A stretch of DNA of 64,000 bases, taken from NCBI GenBank assembly GCA_007449985.2, contig VIIQ02000057.1, positions 1-64,000 on the forward strand. Direction: 5' to 3'. The notes under the pieces are model-generated. The model ran no database searches. It was not told where the DNA came from and saw only the letters and a list, made by a program, of their open reading frames with translations. Of the stretch, positions 1 to 13,160 are shown one piece after another. Every line of letters begins with the position of its first letter. The first letter of the stretch is position 1. Position numbers and translations under genes: made by a program. The stretch is from Desmodesmus armatus (taxonomy: Eukaryota > Chlorophyta > Chlorophyceae > Sphaeropleales > Scenedesmaceae).

Positions 1-3000
1 TGGTGTGATGGGGGTGCTGGCTTTCCCCTGTGAGGGCTGGTTTGATGCAAGCATGTTCGATTTTTGGCCAGTTTTGACCAACTTGGTGGTGACATGGGCG
101 CACGGGGTGACTGATTTCTTCTGCCAGTGGTAAAGCCACCAAAAAACCTTGAGGCTGTCACATGTGTGCTTCTGATGCTCCCACTGTGCTGCTTCCAATC
201 ACTCTTTGTAGCTGTGCTGCTGCTGCTCTGTGAGATACTACAAGCAAAATGCAGGTTTTAGGGGTGCACTGTGGGGGGTCAGCCAAGTTGAGGTACAAAG
301 CTGCCAGCTGCAACAGCAACAAAGACAGGCAGTTCTACATTCATAAATAAGACCACTACACCTGCTACTGATTGGCACCAACAGCTTACCCACAGGGGTT
401 GGTGGCAGCGATGGGCGGCGGCAGGGGTTGGGGGTGCCGGGGGGCTGGGTGTGGCGCACACTTAGGGACAAAAGTTTTTACAACCGACGCAAATTCCCTG
501 TCACCCCAAGACAGCAGCAGTTTCCGCTGATGTTCGGTATTTGAACGTTTCTCAGCTTTCCATTGCACTACTGCTGTGCGTTGGCCAAGGTGGTCAGCGC
601 GGTGTTTTGTGGTGCGTGCAGCCGGCGATCGAGACTACCTCCCCCACCGGTTGATGCCACGCGCGCGCCTAGCCTTAGCCTTAGCCGCACGCCGCACCAC
701 ACAGCACCAAGCACCTAGCTCCTCTGCCTACACCTTCCTTATTGATGGGGTGGTGGGAGCCTTGGGGTGCCTGCTCAGCTTCCACCAGCCTGTGGCCTGT
801 TGTGTGTGTGTTCCAGAGGTGAAATTGCCACTTGTTTTCAGGGGTGCCGGCTGCCAGGTTGGCCTTCTCTGTGCTGAAGCTGCACATGGCTTTGGGGGAC
901 AGGGGGATGTGCTGGGGTGAGGCATACATGCAGCTGGTGGGGCTATCTGCAGCATCCATTCCTGTGGCTGCAGCCTGGACTGAAGGGTGTGGGGGTCAAA
1001 ATCACCTTGCAATTTCAGGCACTTTTTGAGGGGGTCACCCCAGGGTTGCACTTGCATGCAGTGATGGTTGCAGTGATTGGCAGAGCCTGTCATGCAACTG
1101 CCCTGGTAGTGCACCTCTTCAGCTGTGTGGTGGTGGGTACTGATGACAAAGCTGATCTTCTAGCTTGTGAGTGCCATTGTGTCAATCACATTGAGCACAA
1201 ACTTTTGTTCCTAGGTGTGCGCCACTGGTGGATTTTCCTCATTGGTCCCTGCAAGGTGTGCATGCATCTGAGGTGGGGCAGCACCCTGCTGTTCCTATAT
1301 GCCTGCTGTTGTCCCTCATGGTGTGATGGGTGTGCTGGCTTTCCCCTGTGAGTGGCTGGTTTGATTGCAAGCATGTTCGATTTTGGCCACTTTTTGACCA
1401 ACTTGGTGCGTGACATGGGCGCACGGGGTGACTGATTTCTTCTGCCAGTGGTAAAGCCACCAACAACCCTTGAGGCTGTCACATGTGTGCTTCTGATGCT
1501 CCCCACTGTGCTGCTTCCAATCACTCTTTGTAGCTGTGCTGCTGCTGCTCTGTGAGATACTACAAGCAAAATGCAGGTTTTAGGGGTGCACTGTGGGGGG
1601 TCAGCCAAGTTGAGGTACAAAGCTGCCAGCTGCAACAGCAACAAAGACAGGCAGTTCTACATTCATAAATAAGACCACTACACCTGCTACTGATTGGCAC
1701 CAACAGCTTACCCACAGGGGTTGGTGGCAGCGATGGGCGGCGGCAGGGGTTGGGGGTGCCGGGGGGCTGGGTGTGGCGCACACTTAGGGACAAAAGTTTT
1801 TACAACCGACGCAAATTCCCTGTCACCCCAAGACAGCAGCAGTTTCCGCTGATGTTCGGTATTTGAACGTTTCTCAGCTTTCCCATTGCACTACTGCTGT
1901 GCGTTGGCCAAGGTGGTCAGCGCGGTGTTTTGTGGTGCGTGCAGCCGGCGATCGAGACTACCCTCCCCCACGGTTGATGCCACGCGCGCGCCTAGCCTTA
2001 GCCTTAGCCGCACGCCGCACCAGCACCAAGCACCTAGCTCCTCTGCCTACACCTTCCTTATTGATGGGGTGGTGGGAGCCTTGGGGTGCCTGCTCAGCTT
2101 CCACCAGCCTGTGGCCTGTTGTGTGTGTGTTCCAGAGGTGAAATTGCCACTTGTTTTCAGGGGTGCCGGCTGCCAGGTTGGCCTTCTCTGTGCTGAAGCT
2201 GCACATGGCTTTGGGGGACAGGGGGATGTGCTGGGGGTGAGGCATACATGCAGCTGGTGGGGCTATCTGCAGCATCCATTCCTGTGGCTGCAGCCTGGAC
2301 TGAAGGGTGTGGGGGTCAAAATCACCTTGCAATTTCAGGCACTTTTTGAGGGGGTCACCCCCAGGGTTGCACTTGCATGCAGTGATGGTTGCAGTGATTG
2401 GCAGAGCCTGTCATGCAACTGCCCTGGTAGTGCACCTCTTCAGCTGTGTGGTGGTGGGTACTGATGACAAAGCTGATCTTCTAGCTTGTGAGTGCCATTG
2501 TGTCAATCACATTGAGCACAAACTTTTGTTCCTAGGTGTGCGCCACTGGTGGATTTTCCTCATTGGTCCCTGCAAGGTGTGCATGCATCTGAGGTGGGGC
2601 AGCACCCTGCTGTTCCTATATGCCTGCTGTTGTCCCTCATGGTGTGATGGGTGTGCTGGCTTTCCCCTGTGAGTGGCTGGTTTGATTGCAAGCATGTTCG
2701 ATTTTGGCCACTTTTTGACCAACTTGGTGCGTGACATGGGCGCACGGGGTGACTGATTTCTTCTGCCAGTGGTAAAGCCACCAACAACCCTTGAGGCTGT
2801 CACATGTGTGCTTCTGATGCTCCCCACTGTGCTGCTTCCAATCACTCTTTGTAGCTGTGCTGCTGCTGCTCTGTGAGATACTACAAGCAAAATGCAGGTT
2901 TTAGGGGTGCACTGTGGGGGGTCAGCCAAGTTGAGGTACAAAGCTGCCAGCTGCAACAGCAACAAAGACAGGCAGTTCTACATTCATAAATAAGACCACT

Positions 3001-6000
3001 ACACCTGCTACTGATTGGCACCAACAGCTTACCCACAGGGGTTGGTGGCAGCGATGGGCGGCGGCAGGGGTTGGGGGTGCCGGGGGCTGGGTGTGGCGCA
3101 CACTTAGGGACAAAAGTTTTTACAACCGACGCAAATTCCCTGTCACCCCAAGACAGCAGCAGTTTCCGCTGATGTTCGGTATTTGAACGTTTCTCAGCTT
3201 TCCCATTGCACTACTGCTGTGCGTTGGCCAAGGTGGTCAGCGCGGTGTTTTGTGGTGCGTGCAGCCGGCGATCGAGACTACCCTCCCCCACCCGGTTGAT
3301 GCCACGCGCGCGCCTAGCCTTAGCCTTAGCCGCACGCCGCACCAGCACCAAGCACCTAGCTCCTCTGCCTACACCTTCCTTATTGATGGGGTGGTGGGAG
3401 CCTTGGGGTGCCTGCTCAGCTTCCACCAGCCTGTGGCCTGTTGTGTGTGTGTTCCAGAGGTGAAATTGCCACTTGTTTTCAGGGGTGCCGGCTGCCAGGT
3501 TGGCCTTCTCTGTGCTGAAGCTGCACATGGCTTTGGGGGACAGGGGGATGTGCTGGGGGTGAGGCATACATGCAGCTGGTGGGGCTATCTGCAGCATCCA
3601 TTCCTGTGGCTGCAGCCTGGACTGAAGGGTGTGGGGGTCAAAATCACCTTGCAATTTCAGGCACTTTTTGAGGGGGTCACCCCCAGGGTTGCACTTGCAT
3701 GCAGTGATGGTTGCAGTGATTGGCAGAGCCTGTCATGCAACTGCCCTGGTAGTGCACCTCTTCAGCTGTGTGGTGGTGGGTACTGATGACAAAGCTGATC
3801 TTCTAGCTTGTGAGTGCCATTGTGTCAATCACATTGAGCACAAACTTTTGTTCCTAGGTGTGCGCCACTGGTGGATTTTCCTCATTGGTCCCTGCAAGGT
3901 GTGCATGCATCTGAGGTGGGGCAGCACCCTGCTGTTCCTATATGCCTGCTGTTGTCCCTCATGGTGTGATGGGTGTGCTGGCTTTCCCTGTGAGTGGCTG
4001 GTTTGATTGCAAGCATGTTCGATTTTGGCCACTTTTTGACCAACTTGGTGCGTGACATGGGCGCACGGGGTGACTGATTTCTTCTGCCAGTGGTAAAGCC
4101 ACCAACAACCCTTGAGGCTGTCACATGTGTGCTTCTGATGCTCCCCACTGTGCTGCTTCCAATCACTCTTTGTAGCTGTGCTGCTGCTGCTCTGTGAGAT
4201 ACTACAAGCAAAATGCAGGTTTTAGGGGTGCACTGTGGGGGGTCAGCCAAGTTGAGGTACAAAGCTGCCAGCTGCAACAGCAACAAAGACAGGCAGTTCT
4301 ACATTCATAAATAAGACCACTACACCTGCTACTGATTGGCACCAACAGCTTACCCACAGGGGTTGGTGGCAGCGATGGGCGGCGGCAGGGGTTGGGGGTG
4401 CCGGGGGGCTGGGTGTGGCGCACACTTAGGGACAAAAGTTTTTACAACCGACGCAAATTCCCTGTCACCCCAAGACAGCAGCAGTTTCCGCTGATGTTCG
4501 GTATTTGAACGTTTCTCAGCTTTCCCATTGCACTACTGCTGTGCGTTGGCCAAGGTGGTCAGCGCGGTGTTTTGTGGTGCGTGCAGCCGGCGATCGAGAC
4601 TACCCTCCCCCACCCGGTTGATGCCACGCGCGCGCCTAGCCTTAGCCTTAGCCGCACGCCGCACCAGCACCAAGCACCTAGCTCCTCTGCCTACACCTTC
4701 CTTATTGATGGGGTGGTGGGAGCCTTGGGGTGCCTGCTCAGCTTCCACCAGCCTGTGGCCTGTTGTGTGTGTGTTCCAGAGGTGAAATTGCCACTTGTTT
4801 TCAGGGGTGCCGGCTGCCAGGTTGGCCTTCTCTGTGCTGAAGCTGCACATGGCTTTGGGGGACAGGGGGATGTGCTGGGGGTGAGGCATACATGCAGCTG
4901 GTGGGGCTATCTGCAGCATCCATTCCTGTGGCTGCAGCCTGGACTGAAGGGTGTGGGGGTCAAAATCACCTTGCAATTTCAGGCACTTTTTGAGGGGGTC
5001 ACCCCCAGGGTTGCACTTGCATGCAGTGATGGTTGCAGTGATTGGCAGAGCCTGTCATGCAACTGCCCTGGTAGTGCACCTCTTCAGCTGTGTGGTGGTG
5101 GGTACTGATGACAAAGCTGATCTTCTAGCTTGTGAGTGCCATTGTGTCAATCACATTGAGCACAAACTTTTGTTCCTAGGTGTGCGCCACTGGTGGATTT
5201 TCCTCATTGGTCCCTGCAAGGTGTGCATGCATCTGAGGTGGGGCAGCACCCTGCTGTTCCTATATGCCTGCTGTTGTCCCTCATGGTGTGATGGGTGTGC
5301 TGGCTTTCCCCTGTGAGTGGCTGGTTTGATTGCAAGCATGTTCGATTTTGGCCACTTTTTGACCAACTTGGTGCGTGACATGGGCGCACGGGGTGACTGA
5401 TTTCTTCTGCCAGTGGTAAAGCCACCAACAACCCTTGAGGCTGTCACATGTGTGCTTCTGATGCTCCCCACTGTGCTGCTTCCAATCACTCTTTGTAGCT
5501 GTGCTGCTGCTGCTCTGTGAGATACTACAAGCAAAATGCAGGTTTTAGGGGTGCACTGTGGGGGGTCAGCCAAGTTGAGGTACAAAGCTGCCAGCTGCAA
5601 CAGCAACAAAGACAGGCAGTTCTACATTCATAAATAAGACCACTACACCTGCTACTGATTGGCACCAACAGCTTACCCACAGGGGTTGGTGGCAGCGATG
5701 GGCGGCGGCAGGGGTTGGGGGTGCCGGGGGGCTGGGTGTGGCGCACACTTAGGGACAAAAGTTTTTACAACCGACGCAAATTCCCTGTCACCCCAAGACA
5801 GCAGCAGTTTCCGCTGATGTTCGGTATTTGAACGTTTCTCAGCTTTCCCATTGCACTACTGCTGTGCGTTGGCCAAGGTGGTCAGCGCGGTGTTTTGTGG
5901 TGCGTGCAGCCGGCGATCGAGACTACCCTCCCCCACCCGGTTGATGCCACGCGCGCGCCTAGCCTTAGCCTTAGCCGCACGCCGCACCAGCACCAAGCAC

Positions 6001-9000
6001 CTAGCTCCTCTGCCTACACCTTCCTTATTGATGGGGTGGTGGGAGCCTTGGGGTGCCTGCTCAGCTTCCACCAGCCTGTGGCCTGTTGTGTGTGTGTTCC
6101 AGAGGTGAAATTGCCACTTGTTTTCAGGGGTGCCGGCTGCCAGGTTGGCCTTCTCTGTGCTGAAGCTGCACATGGCTTTGGGGGACAGGGGGATGTGCTG
6201 GGGGTGAGGCATACATGCAGCTGGTGGGGCTATCTGCAGCATCCATTCCTGTGGCTGCAGCCTGGACTGAAGGGTGTGGGGGTCAAAATCACCTTGCAAT
6301 TTCAGGCACTTTTTGAGGGGGTCACCCCCAGGGTTGCACTTGCATGCAGTGATGGTTGCAGTGATTGGCAGAGCCTGTCATGCAACTGCCCTGGTAGTGC
6401 ACCTCTTCAGCTGTGTGGTGGTGGGTACTGATGACAAAGCTGATCTTCTAGCTTGTGAGTGCCATTGTGTCAATCACATTGAGCACAAACTTTTGTTCCT
6501 AGGTGTGCGCCACTGGTGGATTTTCCTCATTGGTCCCTGCAAGGTGTGCATGCATCTGAGGTGGGGCAGCACCCTGCTGTTCCTATATGCCTGCTGTTGT
6601 CCCTCATGGTGTGATGGGTGTGCTGGCTTTCCCCTGTGAGTGGCTGGTTTGATTGCAAGCATGTTCGATTTTGGCCACTTTTTGACCAACTTGGTGCGTG
6701 ACATGGGCGCACGGGGTGACTGATTTCTTCTGCCAGTGGTAAAGCCACCAACAACCCTTGAGGCTGTCACATGTGTGCTTCTGATGCTCCCCACTGTGCT
6801 GCTTCCAATCACTCTTTGTAGCTGTGCTGCTGCTGCTCTGTGAGATACTACAAGCAAAATGCAGGTTTTAGGGGTGCACTGTGGGGGGTCAGCCAAGTTG
6901 AGGTACAAAGCTGCCAGCTGCAACAGCAACAAAGACAGGCAGTTCTACATTCATAAATAAGACCACTACACCTGCTACTGATTGGCACCAACAGCTTACC
7001 CACAGGGGTTGGTGGCAGCGATGGGCGGCGGCAGGGGTTGGGGGTGCCGGGGGGCTGGGTGTGGCGCACACTTAGGGACAAAAGTTTTTACAACCGACGC
7101 AAATTCCCTGTCACCCCAAGACAGCAGCAGTTTCCGCTGATGTTCGGTATTTGAACGTTTCTCAGCTTTCCCATTGCACTACTGCTGTGCGTTGGCCAAG
7201 GTGGTCAGCGCGGTGTTTTGTGGTGCGTGCAGCCGGCGATCGAGACTACCCTCCCCCACCCGGTTGATGCCACGCGCGCGCCTAGCCTTAGCCTTAGCCG
7301 CACGCCGCACCAGCACCAAGCACCTAGCTCCTCTGCCTACACCTTCCTTATTGATGGGGTGGTGGGAGCCTTGGGGTGCCTGCTCAGCTTCCACCAGCCT
7401 GTGGCCTGTTGTGTGTGTGTTCCAGAGGTGAAATTGCCACTTGTTTTCAGGGGTGCCGGCTGCCAGGTTGGCCTTCTCTGTGCTGAAGCTGCACATGGCT
7501 TTGGGGGACAGGGGGATGTGCTGGGGGTGAGGCATACATGCAGCTGGTGGGGCTATCTGCAGCATCCATTCCTGTGGCTGCAGCCTGGACTGAAGGGTGT
7601 GGGGGTCAAAATCACCTTGCAATTTCAGGCACTTTTTGAGGGGGTCACCCCCAGGGTTGCACTTGCATGCAGTGATGGTTGCAGTGATTGGCAGAGCCTG
7701 TCATGCAACTGCCCTGGTAGTGCACCTCTTCAGCTGTGTGGTGGTGGGTACTGATGACAAAGCTGATCTTCTAGCTTGTGAGTGCCATTGTGTCAATCAC
7801 ATTGAGCACAAACTTTTGTTCCTAGGTGTGCGCCACTGGTGGATTTTCCTCATTGGTCCCTGCAAGGTGTGCATGCATCTGAGGTGGGGCAGCACCCTGC
7901 TGTTCCTATATGCCTGCTGTTGTCCCTCATGGTGTGATGGGTGTGCTGGCTTTCCCCTGTGAGTGGCTGGTTTGATTGCAAGCATGTTCGATTTTGGCCA
8001 CTTTTTGACCAACTTGGTGCGTGACATGGGCGCACGGGGTGACTGATTTCTTCTGCCAGTGGTAAAGCCACCAACAACCCTTGAGGCTGTCACATGTGTG
8101 CTTCTGATGCTCCCCACTGTGCTGCTTCCAATCACTCTTTGTAGCTGTGCTGCTGCTGCTCTGTGAGATACTACAAGCAAAATGCAGGTTTTAGGGGTGC
8201 ACTGTGGGGGGTCAGCCAAGTTGAGGTACAAAGCTGCCAGCTGCAACAGCAACAAAGACAGGCAGTTCTACATTCATAAATAAGACCACTACACCTGCTA
8301 CTGATTGGCACCAACAGCTTACCCACAGGGGTTGGTGGCAGCGATGGGCGGCGGCAGGGGTTGGGGGTGCCGGGGGGCTGGGTGTGGCGCACACTTAGGG
8401 ACAAAAGTTTTTACAACCGACGCAAATTCCCTGTCACCCCAAGACAGCAGCAGTTTCCGCTGATGTTCGGTATTTGAACGTTTCTCAGCTTTCCCATTGC
8501 ACTACTGCTGTGCGTTGGCCAAGGTGGTCAGCGCGGTGTTTTGTGGTGCGTGCAGCCGGCGATCGAGACTACCCTCCCCCACCCGGTTGATGCCACGCGC
8601 GCGCCTAGCCTTAGCCTTAGCCGCACGCCGCACCAGCACCAAGCACCTAGCTCCTCTGCCTACACCTTCCTTATTGATGGGGTGGTGGGAGCCTTGGGGT
8701 GCCTGCTCAGCTTCCACCAGCCTGTGGCCTGTTGTGTGTGTGTTCCAGAGGTGAAATTGCCACTTGTTTTCAGGGGTGCCGGCTGCCAGGTTGGCCTTCT
8801 CTGTGCTGAAGCTGCACATGGCTTTGGGGGACAGGGGGATGTGCTGGGGGTGAGGCATACATGCAGCTGGTGGGGCTATCTGCAGCATCCATTCCTGTGG
8901 CTGCAGCCTGGACTGAAGGGTGTGGGGGTCAAAATCACCTTGCAATTTCAGGCACTTTTTGAGGGGGTCACCCCCAGGGTTGCACTTGCATGCAGTGATG

Positions 9001-10476
9001 GTTGCAGTGATTGGCAGAGCCTGTCATGCAACTGCCCTGGTAGTGCACCTCTTCAGCTGTGTGGTGGTGGGTACTGATGACAAAGCTGATCTTCTAGCTT
9101 GTGAGTGCCATTGTGTCAATCACATTGAGCACAAACTTTTGTTCCTAGGTGTGCGCCACTGGTGGATTTTCCTCATTGGTCCCTGCAAGGTGTGCATGCA
9201 TCTGAGGTGGGGCAGCACCCTGCTGTTCCTATATGCCTGCTGTTGTCCCTCATGGTGTGATGGGTGTGCTGGCTTTCCCCTGTGAGTGGCTGGTTTGATT
9301 GCAAGCATGTTCGATTTTGGCCACTTTTTGACCAACTTGGTGCGTGACATGGGCGCACGGGGTGACTGATTTCTTCTGCCAGTGGTAAAGCCACCAACAA
9401 CCCTTGAGGCTGTCACATGTGTGCTTCTGATGCTCCCCACTGTGCTGCTTCCAATCACTCTTTGTAGCTGTGCTGCTGCTGCTCTGTGAGATACTACAAG
9501 CAAAATGCAGGTTTTAGGGGTGCACTGTGGGGGGTCAGCCAAGTTGAGGTACAAAGCTGCCAGCTGCAACAGCAACAAAGACAGGCAGTTCTACATTCAT
9601 AAATAAGACCACTACACCTGCTACTGATTGGCACCAACAGCTTACCCACAGGGGTTGGTGGCAGCGATGGGCGGCGGCAGGGGTTGGGGGTGCCGGGGGG
9701 CTGGGTGTGGCGCACACTTAGGGACAAAAGTTTTTACAACCGACGCAAATTCCCTGTCACCCCAAGACAGCAGCAGTTTCCGCTGATGTTCGGTATTTGA
9801 ACGTTTCTCAGCTTTCCCATTGCACTACTGCTGTGCGTTGGCCAAGGTGGTCAGCGCGGTGTTTTGTGGTGCGTGCAGCCGGCGATCGAGACTACCCTCC
9901 CCCACCCGGTTGATGCCACGCGCGCGCCTAGCCTTAGCCTTAGCCGCACGCCGCACCAGCACCAAGCACCTAGCTCCTCTGCCTACACCTTCCTTATTGA
10001 TGGGGTGGTGGGAGCCTTGGGGTGCCTGCTCAGCTTCCACCAGCCTGTGGCCTGTTGTGTGTGTGTTCCAGAGGTGAAATTGCCACTTGTTTTCAGGGGT
10101 GCCGGCTGCCAGGTTGGCCTTCTCTGTGCTGAAGCTGCACATGGCTTTGGGGGACAGGGGGATGTGCTGGGGGTGAGGCATACATGCAGCTGGTGGGGCT
10201 ATCTGCAGCATCCATTCCTGTGGCTGCAGCCTGGACTGAAGGGTGTGGGGGTCAAAATCACCTTGCAATTTCAGGCACTTTTTGAGGGGGTCACCCCCAG
10301 GGTTGCACTTGCATGCAGTGATGGTTGCAGTGATTGGCAGAGCCTGTCATGCAACTGCCCTGGTAGTGCACCTCTTCAGCTGTGTGGTGGTGGGTACTGA
10401 TGACAAAGCTGATCTTCTAGCTTGTGAGTGCCATTGTGTCAATCACATTGAGCACAAACTTTTGTCCCTAGGTGTA
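1..10476. repeat. 1.32-kb macrosatellite array, about 7.9 head-to-tail copies
   Basis: The same unit recurs without spacers. Using one internal anchor, units run 1-1318, 1319-2639, 2640-3961, 3962-5283, 5284-6606, 6607-7929, 7930-9252 and 9253-10476 (partial, about 100 bp short). The full unit is 1,323 bp; shorter units differ by one or two bases in C or G runs. The first copy is the most divergent, and copies 5 to 7 look identical to each other. The homology ends abruptly just after a CCTAGGTGT motif near 10476. Each unit contains several open frames on both strands (up to 178 codons), but none resembles a protein family I recognise and they overlap in several frames. I therefore read it as satellite DNA rather than a gene array. 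The left end is cut by the window edge, so the true copy number is unknown. Confidence 0.97.
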
Positions 10477-11710
10477 GACTGGGCCACAACAGTAATATCG
10501 TTGTTGCCACATTGGAAGAGGGCTTGTACTTGGCGTTGTCAGCCTTCAGTCTCTTGAAGTCGCTCTTGACTTGGCCCTTCTTGTGACAGTAGTGGCAGGT
10601 GCACTGCTCCTCATTGTAGTCGCCCTTGTTGTAGATGACTGTGGTGTAGTCGCTTGGTCTTGAACGGACGGTAGCCCTTGAACAGTAGGAAGACACCCTT
10701 GTCGTAGTGCCCTCGATCACACAACGGTCTGGCAGTCGGTAGTACCTCGCACTTGTTCTGCCAGCTTGTGCTTGGAGGTCAGGGTAGTAGTGCCTTGCTC
10801 TTGAAGAATTCAGGCCGTGGCGTAGACCTTGTTGATTGCTGGTGCCTTGGTGCTGTTGTCAGGCCTTGAAGTCACTTCCTTACTCGGGCTTCATCTTGGG
10901 CTTGGTCAATTGAAGCCGTTGCTCCACGTCGTTCCAATAGAGCATCTTGTGGTAGGTACTCTTGCGCTTGTACTGTCGTCAGGGGCTTGTTCTTGCACCG
11001 TAGTCTGGCCTGGTGTAGATCACTTGTGCTTGGTGCTTCGGGATGGTAGTCCTTGTCTTCTTGGTGGTTGCTTGTCAACTTGACAGCTTGAAGCTCTTGA
11101 TGTACTTTCTTCACTTGCAGTTGCAGGTGGCTTGCACTCGGTAGGCTTGTGTTGCCTAGTCTTCTTGTAGCTCGTAGAAGGTGTGCTTGTCAGTCTTGTC
11201 GGATGTCTTGAGCTGCTTGCTCCTTGTCAGTCTTGGGCTTGCACAGGGATGTGCTTGGGCTTCTTCTTTTTGAGGGTGTACTGTTGCACCACTTGTACCA
11301 CTTGTCTTCCCTTTGGGCGTGTACTTGCGCTTGTACTTGTCAGTTGTAGTAGCTGCAGCTGGGCGTCCCCAGTACTGCTCCTTTACTGACGTGGTGTACC
11401 TGGCTCAAAGTAGTCGTTTCCTGCAGCCTGCCTTGCAGTAGCCTGCCAAGGCCATGCACTGCTGCTTGTGGTAGCTGTACCTCTTCGGGGTAGCTGGAAG
11501 CTTGCTTGCTTCGCCTGTACGACGTTTCTTGTCGTTACACTTGTCGATCCTTGCCTGGATGACTTGTCGTTTCTTGTGTAGCCGGTCTTCTCCTGACCTG
11601 GCTTCTGGGCAGCGTGAGCTGCGCCTGTAACGTAAATCCAGCGTTTCGTCAGTAGAAACGCGTATTGTAGCCGGTCCTGCTTGACCACTACTCTGTTGAC
11701 GCTGCAGCAA
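10477..11710 (-). mobile_element. Decayed Copia-like gag remnant
   Basis: On the minus strand, 10720-10439 encodes a lysine/asparagine-rich stretch ending in a retroviral-type zinc knuckle. The spacing is C42-x2-C45-x4-Q50-x4-F55, so the histidine and last cysteine of the CCHC knuckle are substituted. It is followed by a basic tail (KRLKADNAKY), which is typical after Ty1/Copia Gag knuckles. Further upstream on the same strand, 11114-10872 and 11710-11383 are open in different frames and are rich in Gln, Lys and Arg, without a domain I can name. No protease, integrase or reverse transcriptase is visible and no LTR pair was found. The right end of the macrosatellite array abuts this remnant directly. 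The Copia assignment rests on the knuckle context only. Confidence 0.4.
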
Positions 11711-11769
11711 GCGGAGTAGCGCAGTGGAAGCGTGATGGGCTCATAACCTGATGAGATTCAGGCTCTGCT
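11710..11769 (+). tRNA. Truncated initiator tRNA-Met-like sequence
   Basis: The sequence begins AGCGGAGTAGCGCAGTGGAA and continues through GGGCTCATAACC, which matches the acceptor, D-arm and CAU anticodon loop of eukaryotic initiator tRNA-Met. The 3' end CTCTGCT pairs with AGCGGAG over all seven positions, with one G-U. The whole thing is only 60 nt: about 12 nt of the variable loop and T arm, including the box B region, are missing. It cannot fold as a complete tRNA, so I call it a tRNA-derived pseudogene. It lies upstream of the minus-strand gag remnant, where an LTR element would have its primer-binding site. Confidence 0.5.
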
Positions 11770-12500
11770 GAAGCTGACTGAAACAGCTGTAAGCTGAGTG
11801 AAACACTGCTGAATCACTAGCACAGTAAGCGGGGTCTCTGAGCGTCAAAGCTCACAAATGAACAGACTCAATGGGGTATGTGACTTGTTACAGGACACCG
11901 ACAACCCTCCTTATCCTAGCATCCTGCCTTTCGGTCTGTCCATCGTCAGAAGCAAACAGGACGCTTTAGTATGCCCAATGTTGCAAGGGCGCAAATAAAC
12001 GTACGGCAGTCAAAGCATGTCATTACCGATGCTCTAGCGCATGACTATGCAACAGGTTGCAGTAAAGATGCGCACGACACAATAGTACAAATGTACTCTT
12101 GTATAATGACACTGCAAACAGCCCAAACAGTGCAGTCCGCACTGTGGCCAATACAACAGGCTGTGCGCGCAACGCAACTCAGGCCTGTGTACGCTGTGAA
12201 TGCTCGAGTAAATACTAACTCATGCACGCACAACATAATGTGTGCAAACCGTATGCAGCTGTGCCGAATAACCAGTCACCATGAACAAGGTGCACTTAGA
12301 TGTGACCAGCACTCATGTTCATGTTCATGTCTCGTAGCAGGATGTGACTGGAACTAGCTTGGACAGCAGTAAATCACAACATAGGTGACAACAGCTAGCC
12401 CCTACTGTTACTACGATACTGCCGGTGCCCTGCGGGAGCCCGTGCACCCACCTTCCGTGACCACACCCGCGGTCCTTCTTCGTCCTCTGCCGGAAGGCAA
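11770..12500. other. Intergenic sequence, nothing recognised
   Basis: No domain, repeat or RNA is recognisable here. There is an open frame on the plus strand at 11971-12357, but its composition gives no support for coding. Confidence 0.5.
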
Positions 12501-12915
12501 CAACAGAAGTGACACTTGCATGGTCAGCTGAGCTGTTGGCTGTGGCTGGCGGTCACAGCAGCAGTTAGGGGTCCACTAGTTGCTAGCGACGGCTCACGGC
12601 AGTTGCATGCATGTTTGCAAAGTGTGGCAGGGGGTCAATCTGTGCTGTGGCTGGTGTCAATTGACACAGCACAGACAGAGGTGGCACTTGCATAGGAAGA
12701 GCTGTTGGCTGTGGCAGGCAGGCATAGCAGCAGGCAGGGGCCACTGCATCGGTCGGGACAGCCCACAGCAGTTGCATGCATGTTTGCAGGATGTGGCAAG
12801 GGGTCAATCTGTGCTGTGGCTGGTGCCGCTTGACACAGCACAGACAGGGTGGCACTTGCACAGTAAGCTGGCTTTGGCTGGCAGGCACAACAGCAGTCAG
12901 GGGCCGCTGCATTCA
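12501..12915. repeat. Degenerate tandem repeat, unit about 169 bp, about 2.5 copies
   Basis: The motif GTTGCATGCATGTTTGCA occurs at 12602 and again at 12771 (period 169). The flanking text (GTCAATCTGTGCTGTGGCTG, GACACAGCACAGACAG, GGCACTTGCA) repeats in the same order. A partial third copy precedes it from about 12501. The copies differ by substitutions and short indels, so the array is old. Confidence 0.8.
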
Positions 12916-13160
12916 ATGATTGGTTGAAACAGTCATTGCCAGTTGGGTGGTACTGCTGCACTGGATAGCAGAAAGGGCATAGTGCTCTGTTTTGCTGCCC
13001 AAAGATGTTGAATATACAGGGAGATGCCTTCGTCACAGCCCTCCACCTGTCTCTGCGCCGATGCCTGATCGATTTACTGTTGCCAAGGGAAGTCTGTTGA
13101 GGATCCTGTTGATCATCCATTTCAAAACATGCAAAACACAGCGCGATTGTTGCAGCTACC

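Noticed and set aside
1990..2015. Telomere-like CCTTAGCCTTAGCC
   Set aside because: Only two tandem words, and the unit is not the TTTAGGG or TTTTAGGG type of green algae.
2460..2500. Box C/D snoRNA-like TGATGA...CTGA inside the macrosatellite
   Set aside because: The motifs are short, no terminal stem flanks them and no conserved guide region is evident.
1..10476. Array of repeated protein-coding genes (178-, 152- and 147-codon frames in each unit)
   Set aside because: The frames overlap on both strands, match no family I know, and are conserved only because the units are nearly identical. Single-base unit differences shift or break them.
1..10476. CRISPR array
   Set aside because: The repeats are 1.3 kb units without spacers, and the sequence is eukaryotic.
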